Source: an uncultured Armatimonadota bacterium (GTDB taxonomy: Bacteria; Armatimonadota; Fimbriimonadia; Fimbriimonadales; Fimbriimonadaceae). Taken from it: a stretch of DNA of 52,590 bases. Positions within the stretch are counted from its first letter, which is position 1; each line of letters opens with the position of its first letter. Below, piece by piece: positions 7,348-13,921 of this stretch. Position numbers and translations under genes: made by a program. The notes under the pieces are model-generated. The model was not told where the DNA came from. It searched no databases and saw only the letters and a program-made list of their open reading frames with translations. Where the stretch lies: positions 1 to 52,590 of the forward strand of contig CAILEM010000024.1 in NCBI GenBank assembly GCA_903833215.1, given 5' to 3'.

Positions 7348-7383
7348 GAAAAGAGGGCTGCCAGGTACGGCAGCCCTCTTTTC
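7348..7383 (+). terminator. Rho-independent terminator after copy C
   Basis: GAAAAGAGGGCTGCC / GGCAGCCCTCTTTTC stem with a six-base loop. A-run on one side and T-run on the other make it bidirectional, so it can also end the convergent araD transcript. Confidence 0.88.
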
Positions 7384-7393
7384 GTATTCCTGA

Positions 7394-8062
7394 TCACTGG
7401 CCGTATCGGTTGTGATAGCGGTCGTACCACTTCTCGGCTTCTTCAGCTGGAATGGGTTTCGGACTGCCGATTTGCATGGCGAGCCAAACTGTCTTGGCAA
7501 CATCTTCAGTCATCACGGCTGCTTTTAGCGCGGACTTGGGCGAATCGCCCCACGCAAATACTCCGTGGTTACCCATGAGGATCGCTGGGGAGCGATTGCG
7601 ATACTTGAGGATCGCTTCGCCGATATGTTCACCTTCGTTGTCGACGTAGGGTGCGCACGGGATTTCAGCCCCAAACTCATCGGCAATAGCGGTAAGCACG
7701 AGCGGGACTGACTTACCAACCGCAGCAAACGCCGTTGCGTAGTTACTGTGGGTGTGGATGATCCCCTTCAGGCCTGGGATATTTCGATAGAGAAATAGGT
7801 GGTGAGGTAAATCGACGCTCGGCCGGAGGCTCGATCCAAGAATCTCACCTGTTGGCACATGCACCTGCACCAGAGATTCCGGGGTGATCTTGTCGTAATC
7901 CATCCCACTCGGCTTGATCACCAGCATTTGCGATTCGGGATCATAACCACTCGCATTTCCAGAGTGCATGGTTACCAAACCCGTTTCGGGCAATAGCTTA
8001 TTCGCCTTGCACACTTCCTTCCGTAGCTCCATCAACCGCAAACTCATCTCACTCTCTGCCAC
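7394..8062 (-). CDS. araD: L-ribulose-5-phosphate 4-epimerase
   Basis: This cytoplasmic class II aldolase-fold enzyme makes D-xylulose 5-phosphate from L-ribulose 5-phosphate, the last step of bacterial arabinose catabolism. The 222-residue sequence has 'SGNASGYD', 'KPSGMDYDKI', the zinc ligands in 'IHTHSNYATAFA' and the late 'GNHGVFAWG', and ends 'WYDRYHNRYGQ', the usual AraD C-terminus rather than that of fuculose aldolases. Length is close to the 231 residues of E. coli AraD. GH51 (40525) and araFGH (18855) in the same window support an arabinose role. araA and araB are not visible here. Confidence 0.88.
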   Translation of the reverse strand: MAESEMSLRLMELRKEVCKANKLLPETGLVTMHSGNASGYDPESQMLVIKPSGMDYDKITPESLVQVHVPTGEILGSSLRPSVDLPHHLFLYRNIPGLKGIIHTHSNYATAFAAVGKSVPLVLTAIADEFGAEIPCAPYVDNEGEHIGEAILKYRNRSPAILMGNHGVFAWGDSPKSALKAAVMTEDVAKTVWLAMQIGSPKPIPAEEAEKWYDRYHNRYGQ

Positions 8063-8178
8063 GATGGCAGTTTACTCTCCGACGTCAGGCCGTCCGGCCG
8101 CAGCAGGTCCACACCGCATGATCATTCGATGCTACGATAAAGCCTTGAGCGTCACCGGGTGGAATCGATAGAGTGCCG

Positions 8179-9651
8179 ATGATTAAGCTAACCTTCGCTT
8201 CCATTGTGGGTACCGCGATCTTGTTGAGTGGCATCTTCTCGCAAGGGTCTGTTCCCACTTCTTCTCTGCGCACCCCTCTCGACTATGGAGCGGTTGGCGA
8301 CGGGGTGACGAACGACACCGTTGCGCTGCAAAAGGCAATCGATGCCACCCAAAATGGCGGGTCCCTGTACTTCCCAGGGGGATGCAAGTTTCTCGTTCGC
8401 GGACTCAAGGCCACCGGTGAGATCCATTGGCTTGGCCCAGGTGGAAGTTGGCTCAGCGACCGAGCCGTCGATGGCGCTGTGATCATCCAAGGTGATAACG
8501 CCGACGATGACTTGCTCACCCTAGACCATGCTCCTGACTCGAGCATCAGCGGAATCGGGTTCGACGGAAACAAGGCTCACCAATCGAAGCCATGCAACGG
8601 AATCCGCATGATCAATTGCGAGTTCACCCGTCTCGATAACGTCTATGTCACGTCGTGTAGCGGGAGTGGCATTCTGTTCGAGAACAGCAACACTGCTCAG
8701 ACCTCAGATGAAATTGACTTGGTTGACTGCTACTCCGTGCTCAATGGCCAAGATGGGATTCGATTCGGGTTTGTCATGCCCAATGGCCTTTGGTCACCTG
8801 GCGACTGTGAAATTATTGGTGGGCATTATGACTACAACGGCGGAAACGGCATCAACCTTCACGTCTCGTCGTATACGGCCATCAATGGTGCAAACGTGCT
8901 TTCAAATGGTCTGGCAGGAATCGAAGCGACCTACTGCACCGGCTTGAACATCACTTCGAACATGGTGCGAAACAACATGCATCAAGGCATCGTTTTGGGA
9001 ACCGGGCCGGAGTTCAGCAATTGCACGAACTGCGGCATCATCGGAAACCAGGTGCACCTGAATTCTCGCGAAGGTAAGGGCAAGTACTCCGAAATTGAAG
9101 TCGGGTTCGGCTCGACGAATACGAGAATTATCGGCAACTACTGTGGTGATGTTCACACCAGCCCGGACTATCCCACTTCCGCGAAATACGGCATTTGGCT
9201 TCACGACGGAGCAAAGCACACTATCGTGGTCGGTAATTCTTGTCCTCCCGACGAAACGATCAGCGGGGGATTCCTAGCCGAGTCTGGGTCCACCTATTCC
9301 GCGGTCGCCAATACCGGCGTTCCAGACTCCTATCAACCGATCGCGGCGATGAAAGCCGAGCACTTCGCGACGAATGGAGGCAAGATTGGTCAAATTACCC
9401 ACGCTGGGCGAGACATGATGTGGGTTGGCGTTACCGGAACCGCGGGCGGTTCGATTATGCTCCCCGCTCCAAGCACGATGACAAGCGGACAGACCATTGT
9501 CATCAAAGACGAAGGGGGCGGCGCAGCGAAAAAGAACATCGTGATCAACGGAAACTCAGCCAAAGTCGATGGCGGAACGGCTACGAAAATCGTCACGGCA
9601 TATGGATCGACGCGGCTGCGATTCGACGGCACCGCTTGGTGGAGCTGGTAA
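8179..9651 (+). CDS. Exported right-handed beta-helix protein, pectate-lyase-3 type
   Basis: After a signal peptide (MIKLTFASIVGTAILLSGIFSQG) comes 'LDYGAVGDGVTNDTVALQKAIDA', the entry motif of pectate-lyase-3/GH28-like beta-helix proteins, then many short Gly/Asn-rich coils ('GNKAHQSKPCNGIRMINC', 'NNMHQGIVLGTG'). The last 90 residues form a separate beta domain resembling phage-tail-like C-terminal modules. Polysaccharide lyase or hydrolase activity is likely but no catalytic set is identifiable. A GTG two codons earlier (8173) is an alternative start; the ATG at 8179 is better spaced from the GATAGAG upstream. Divergent from araD. Confidence 0.75.
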   Translation: MIKLTFASIVGTAILLSGIFSQGSVPTSSLRTPLDYGAVGDGVTNDTVALQKAIDATQNGGSLYFPGGCKFLVRGLKATGEIHWLGPGGSWLSDRAVDGAVIIQGDNADDDLLTLDHAPDSSISGIGFDGNKAHQSKPCNGIRMINCEFTRLDNVYVTSCSGSGILFENSNTAQTSDEIDLVDCYSVLNGQDGIRFGFVMPNGLWSPGDCEIIGGHYDYNGGNGINLHVSSYTAINGANVLSNGLAGIEATYCTGLNITSNMVRNNMHQGIVLGTGPEFSNCTNCGIIGNQVHLNSREGKGKYSEIEVGFGSTNTRIIGNYCGDVHTSPDYPTSAKYGIWLHDGAKHTIVVGNSCPPDETISGGFLAESGSTYSAVANTGVPDSYQPIAAMKAEHFATNGGKIGQITHAGRDMMWVGVTGTAGGSIMLPAPSTMTSGQTIVIKDEGGGAAKKNIVINGNSAKVDGGTATKIVTAYGSTRLRFDGTAWWSW

Positions 9652-9719
9652 CCCGGTAAAAATGACCGACTTCATCGATGCCCAACACCCGACGAATTCT
9701 GTCCGAGTAGATTGTGAGT

Positions 9720-9929
9720 ATGTGCCTTAAGCGAGCTGCCATCGCCGGTGCAGTCGTCATGCTGTTCTGCTGCGGCGGTTGCGTAAACGATGACGAAGCG
9801 AAATCTGAGCCGACCGCGAAAACACAAAAGGTATTGCCAGATAAAGGCACCGATGCTGACGCCGCAAATTCGAAAGATCAGAAGGACGAAAAGTCCGTGG
9901 AACAGGATGAAAAGGTCAGCAAGAGCTGA
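9720..9929 (+). CDS. Small acidic lipoprotein
   Basis: The product (about 69 residues, or 71 from a GTG at 9714) has a basic start, hydrophobic core and a lipobox (CCGGC), predicting a lipid-anchored cysteine. The rest is a highly charged, low-complexity tail rich in Lys, Asp and Glu, probably unstructured. No domain is recognised. It ends at the base before the convergent FG-GAP gene stops. Confidence 0.55.
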   Translation: MCLKRAAIAGAVVMLFCCGGCVNDDEAKSEPTAKTQKVLPDKGTDADAANSKDQKDEKSVEQDEKVSKS

Positions 9930-11132
9930 CTACATGGGCACCTGTTCAAATAGGAAAACTCCCTTCTTGTTGGATACGACGATATCCAGCAACCCATGCC
10001 TCATGAGGTCGTGGGTGACAAACATCGTCCCAACTCCGCTGTCCTCGTCGATGACATGACGAATCCATTCGACGCCTGCGCGGGTCCGCTTGAGTTCAAA
10101 GCGGACGAGAAGTGCTGGGTCGTTGGCGCCTGAATCTTTATTCGGCCCGTGCGCCCAAAAGCGCTTCCCGGTGATGATATTGGGCGTTTTGCTTCGGCCC
10201 ATTTTCGCCAAGACCAACGAGTGTGTTTGCGAAATGCTGTCGTCGATCAGGTGATGATTGAACCCTTGGCGATCCACCTGCTGTTCATGCCACCAAATTC
10301 CTCGCTCGTGGGCGGAGCTACTGATCACGTCAGGGCGTCCATCGTGGTTCACATCGAAAACCGGCATCTGGGCACAAGGTGCTCCTAAATCGGTCTTCAC
10401 GAAGGTCCATGGTCCACTTCTGGGGTCCGGTGGTGCGACGTAGTAGCCCTCGTTGGTCAATATTTCGTTGCGGCCGTCGCCATTAACGTCACCAACTCCG
10501 AGCCCGTGGGAATAGCGTTGGGATCCTGCACCTTTTGGCTTACTGACGATATGGCACTGCCATTCGGCAAAGGGATCCTTGGAAGGCTCGAACCAAGCCA
10601 ACCGATCATCGTCATAGCCCATCACCAACACTCGCTTCCCGTTGCCAAGGAGATCGACGAACAGTGGGCTTTCATTGCAGGCGCTATGCCAGATCGGGAA
10701 TTCTTTCCACGGCGCACCCGAGCCGCGCGAATTCTGACGCCAAATCGTCTTCTCTCCGGGCATTCCGATTACAATCTGATCTTCCCAACCGTCGTGATCA
10801 AGATCGGACATCCAACTATTGAAGCAGTTGCTGTATCCCGACGCAGGATCAACGAATTGAAACGGGGCAATTTCGTGAGGAATCCAGTTCGGAGCCTCGT
10901 ACCAAACATTTCCCGCGACGATATCGAATTTGCCGTCACGATTTACGTCGGCGACGGCCACGCTTTCTGCCACAAATCGCTTGTCGATGACCGTTTTACG
11001 AAATCGCACTGCATCATCCGTTACGTTTTCACCAAATAAGCGCTCGGGCCAAATGGACCCCACCAAGAGTGCCCCAGTCGCGCACCCAACATGCCTCAAA
11101 AGGCTTCGGCGAGAGACTTGAAGATTCGTCAT
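9930..11132 (-). CDS. Tat-exported FG-GAP/VCBS repeat protein
   Basis: The 400-residue product starts with a twin-arginine-type signal (SRRSLLRHVGCATGALLVG) and then carries at least four calcium-loop repeats of the FG-GAP type: 'DVNRDGKFDIV', 'DLDHDGWEDQI', 'DVNGDGRNEIL' and 'DVNHDGRPDVI'. This layout predicts a seven-bladed beta-propeller outside the cytoplasmic membrane. Proteins of this kind are common in Planctomycetota and Armatimonadota, often with polysaccharide or sulfatase loci; substrate unknown. I choose the ATG at 11132 over a TTG three codons earlier because it sits closer to the Tat motif. Confidence 0.8.
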   Translation of the reverse strand: MTNLQVSRRSLLRHVGCATGALLVGSIWPERLFGENVTDDAVRFRKTVIDKRFVAESVAVADVNRDGKFDIVAGNVWYEAPNWIPHEIAPFQFVDPASGYSNCFNSWMSDLDHDGWEDQIVIGMPGEKTIWRQNSRGSGAPWKEFPIWHSACNESPLFVDLLGNGKRVLVMGYDDDRLAWFEPSKDPFAEWQCHIVSKPKGAGSQRYSHGLGVGDVNGDGRNEILTNEGYYVAPPDPRSGPWTFVKTDLGAPCAQMPVFDVNHDGRPDVISSSAHERGIWWHEQQVDRQGFNHHLIDDSISQTHSLVLAKMGRSKTPNIITGKRFWAHGPNKDSGANDPALLVRFELKRTRAGVEWIRHVIDEDSGVGTMFVTHDLMRHGLLDIVVSNKKGVFLFEQVPM

Positions 11133-11179
11133 GGGTTCCAACGGTACGGGGACACGATAGCAGGATGTCTGCTTGATCG

Positions 11180-11713
11180 CTACTTGATCAAATACAGAAT
11201 CTCAGTCTCCCACTTTTTTGGATCCGGCTGGCTCGATGGGTCGGTGTTGTAGAACTCCAATCGGGCGCGAAACTCCATCCCCTTCGCACCCTTTTGCATC
11301 GCAAAGGTTAGTCCCTGCTTCTTCGACCATGCCTGCAGCTCTGCATTCGGCTTGACGAGGGCAGAGTAGCTGCCGTAGTGAGTAAGCGAAACATAGCGCC
11401 CTCCGGGGATCGTGCCAGTTTTGATTTCCTTTGACCCTGTAACAGGCTGACTCACCGGGAATCCGACGACAATATCGAGCCCTTTCGCCATGTCGATATA
11501 TGTGTATCGGACGAACAGCGAACCGGAGGGATGCACGCTCTTTGATTTCATGAAAGCCATCAATTTGGGAATGGCTCGGGGAATCGCTGTGGAAAGCGAT
11601 TGCATCGTCTCCGTCGAGGCAACTCCCACGAAAGGAACTTCCTTGCGAACAATGACTTTCGGGGTTTCAGATTTTTGGAGCGGAGCTAGGATGAGTAGGA
11701 CGGCAACGACCAT
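11180..11713 (-). CDS. Exported GyrI-like/SRPBCC small-molecule-binding domain protein
   Basis: The ATG at 11713 is preceded at 7 bases by a strong SD (GGAGGTG), and opens with a hydrophobic leader (MVVAVLLILAPLQ); an earlier start at 11758 would bury it. The remaining 160 residues resemble the AraC effector-binding/GyrI-like fold: paired alpha-beta units with 'DIVVGFPV', 'TIPGGRYVSLTHYGSYSAL' and 'WETEILYLI'. These domains bind small hydrophobic ligands or act as hydrolases on cyclopropanoids. The exported location is unusual, since most are cytoplasmic. It reads away from the sigma-factor gene. Confidence 0.68.
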   Translation of the reverse strand: MVVAVLLILAPLQKSETPKVIVRKEVPFVGVASTETMQSLSTAIPRAIPKLMAFMKSKSVHPSGSLFVRYTYIDMAKGLDIVVGFPVSQPVTGSKEIKTGTIPGGRYVSLTHYGSYSALVKPNAELQAWSKKQGLTFAMQKGAKGMEFRARLEFYNTDPSSQPDPKKWETEILYLIK

Positions 11714-11851
11714 GTTAAGGCACCTCCGTTCGATACTACCCGTCGGTCGGTCACACAATTGCTATTAGACCGTTCGTGGGTCCATCCGTACTCTGGACAC
11801 TACTCGGGGGGACATGGTAGGATGGCTCGGTTATTTGCAAGGTCTTGACCA

Positions 11852-12922
11852 ATGTCTGCTGATCCGAGTGCGTCTTTTTCTCTGCCTGACGAGGCCCTCG
11901 GGCCCTTCTTCGCCACACGAGACCGACAGGTAGCCGGACAACTCCTCGAGACCATCACCTCGGACACCGTCAAGCCGGTCGCTGAGTCGATTGTGAAGTC
12001 ACGACTCGGTTGGAATCCAAATCGTCGAAATCCAACCGATGAGGATGAAGAGCTATCGGATGTCGCCCAAGACGCCATCGCTGCAGTTATCGAAAAGCTC
12101 TGGGATGCATGGGAAAACCCTGAGACCAAGGCGATCCAAAATCTTCGCGCCTATACGAGTCGCGTCGCCGTCAGCCAATGCTCGGGTTACCTACGCCGGA
12201 AGCACTCGGGGCACTGGCGTGCGACGGGTCGACTTGAGTGGATAGCCGACAAAAATATTGGCTTCAGCATTTGGGATACAGATTCCGGTCGTGTTTTTGG
12301 ATTCAACCCATGGCGTGAGACAAAAGCAAAGCCCAACACCTCAAAGCTCTCGACCCTCACACGGGACCCGAACCTTGCTGTTCGCGAGGCAGAATCTGCC
12401 TTTGGTCGGATTGCCGATTCCCTCCCCCGAAACTTGGAACTGCTCATGAACTGGCTCGAAGGGCCAGTCGGCGTAAACGTGCTCGCCAAAGCGGTGTCCA
12501 CGCTCCTCAAGCTCGATCCTCCCGAGCGATATATCGCGAACCAGGAGTCCGATGCGCAAGACCCTGTTGACCAAGATGTTGACATCCATCGGAGCAGTGA
12601 GGTCCGTGAGGAGTTACGGTTCCTCTGGACGGAAATTCAAGAACTGCCGGTTCAGCAGCGACTTGCTCTCCTCCTCAATCTTCGGGACCATCAGGGCCGA
12701 GGAGTTATCGCATTTCTGCCAATTGCAAAAATCGCGAGCATCAGCACGATTGGGCGCGTACTAGAAATGACGACGGAATCTTTGTTGGAACTGTGGCCAA
12801 AACTGCCGTTGGATGACACTTCCATTGCCGTATTGCTGGGCGTTCACCGCGACAAAATCCCAGGTTTAAGATCTACGGCGAGGCAGCGCTTGCTTCGAAA
12901 ATCAAAGAAAGAAGAATTTTAG
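11852..12922 (+). CDS. Sigma-70-family RNA polymerase sigma factor, large variant
   Basis: The 356-residue protein has a sigma region-2-like block (about residues 55-115: 'DVAQDAIAAVIEKLWDAW...IQNLRAYTSRVAVSQCSGYLRRK') and a C-terminal region-4-like block with 'LPVQQRLALLLNLRD' and a helix-turn-helix 'DDTSIAVLLGVHRDKIPGLRSTARQRLLR'. It is longer than ordinary ECF sigma factors (about 190 residues) because of a long linker, a form also seen in Acidobacteria. It starts an operon with an anti-sigma-like gene, a NACHT/Lon protein and an unknown. The conserved box begins right after its stop, so downstream genes may be separately induced. Confidence 0.8.
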   Translation: MSADPSASFSLPDEALGPFFATRDRQVAGQLLETITSDTVKPVAESIVKSRLGWNPNRRNPTDEDEELSDVAQDAIAAVIEKLWDAWENPETKAIQNLRAYTSRVAVSQCSGYLRRKHSGHWRATGRLEWIADKNIGFSIWDTDSGRVFGFNPWRETKAKPNTSKLSTLTRDPNLAVREAESAFGRIADSLPRNLELLMNWLEGPVGVNVLAKAVSTLLKLDPPERYIANQESDAQDPVDQDVDIHRSSEVREELRFLWTEIQELPVQQRLALLLNLRDHQGRGVIAFLPIAKIASISTIGRVLEMTTESLLELWPKLPLDDTSIAVLLGVHRDKIPGLRSTARQRLLRKSKKEEF

Positions 12923-12948
12923 AAAAAAGTTTCGACCGGATGCTGAGG
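12923..12948 (+). promoter_or_regulatory. Conserved two-part box, copy E (anti-sigma operon)
   Basis: AAAAAAG at 12923-12929, 9 bases, GATGCTGAGG at 12939-12948, ending 62 bases before the ATG at 13011. Both halves and the gap are the same as at copies A and C, although the following leader sequence is unrelated (it has a UCCGC/GCGGA hairpin at 12959-12990). Confidence 0.58.
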
Positions 12949-13010
12949 CGCGCCAATGTTCCGCATCTACAGAAAATGCAGACCCGCGGATCAATAAGAA
13001 TGAGGCTTCA

Positions 13011-13904
13011 ATGAACGAGGAAAGACACTCGGAATTACATCGTTTTCTATCAGGGACCCTTTCGCCAGCCGAAATGCTGGCCTTCGAGGCGCTTCTTGAT
13101 ACTAGGGAGGATCTTCAGGACGAAGTCGCGAAGGCCCTCCAATCAGCAGGCAATTTTCCATCAGTTGCGCCTATAGACACACTCGACCACAAAGTGTTGC
13201 AGGCATATGTGGATGGATCGCTAAATAATGAAGAAAAACGTCGCGTCGACGAAATCATCGAAAGCGATCCCCTACTGAAAGAGGAATTGAGGGATCTCTA
13301 CATCCTTCGGACCGAGATTGCCGATTACCGGCCGATGGAAGTCGCCGCCAAGGCCCCTGGATTTTGGGCTAAGGTCTCGGCCGTATTTTCCCGACTACCG
13401 GAAACAGCCGTCCTAACCCAAAGCTTCGCACCAGACGATTTTCATGAGGAGCATTGGCAGAGACTTTCCTTTCCAGAGACCTCAGGTGCCTCTGGGGCAG
13501 TGAAATTCGACCAAGGCAATGCGGTGGTCAGCATTCAAGCGAAAACATGGTTGCCCGGCCAGTTAGTTCGACTGCAAATCAAGGGAGTTCAGAATGGAGA
13601 TCTGAGGTCGGCGACAGGAATCATCGAGCAAGATGTGATTCCATCCGCAGAGGTTGAGGTGCAGTTCACCACCGAGCAGCCAATCCAAGTGACCTATGCG
13701 GTCGTGACGGACGATTTGTTGGACGCTGAAATCGCCAACGAACTTCTCGCGACATTTTCAGCAGCGACGAACCACAGCAAAACAAATCTCCAGGCGTGGA
13801 GCGAATGGGCGACACAGCACACCGATTCCGATCACGCCCCCGTGTCCGAGGTTGCAAAGCAGATCTTCGAACAAGCGGAGTCGCTGCTATCGAATTGCGA
13901 CTAG
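13011..13904 (+). CDS. Anti-sigma-like protein with duplicated N-terminal motif
   Basis: The 297-residue product opens with two tandem copies of an anti-sigma-type helical motif: 'LHRFLSGTLSPAEMLAFEALLDTREDLQDE' (about residues 8-38) and 'LQAYVDGSLNNEEKRRVDEIIESDPLLKEE' (about 63-94). These resemble the sigma-binding part of zinc-finger anti-sigma factors but lack the His-Cys ligands. A beta-rich C-terminal domain (about 160-245) follows, with no membrane segment, so it is cytosolic. Its place directly after a sigma factor and before a Lon-like protease makes it the natural sigma inhibitor and protease target; both points are inference. Confidence 0.62.
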   Translation: MNEERHSELHRFLSGTLSPAEMLAFEALLDTREDLQDEVAKALQSAGNFPSVAPIDTLDHKVLQAYVDGSLNNEEKRRVDEIIESDPLLKEELRDLYILRTEIADYRPMEVAAKAPGFWAKVSAVFSRLPETAVLTQSFAPDDFHEEHWQRLSFPETSGASGAVKFDQGNAVVSIQAKTWLPGQLVRLQIKGVQNGDLRSATGIIEQDVIPSAEVEVQFTTEQPIQVTYAVVTDDLLDAEIANELLATFSAATNHSKTNLQAWSEWATQHTDSDHAPVSEVAKQIFEQAESLLSNCD

Positions 13905-13921
13905 AAAAAGTGTAGTTTGGA

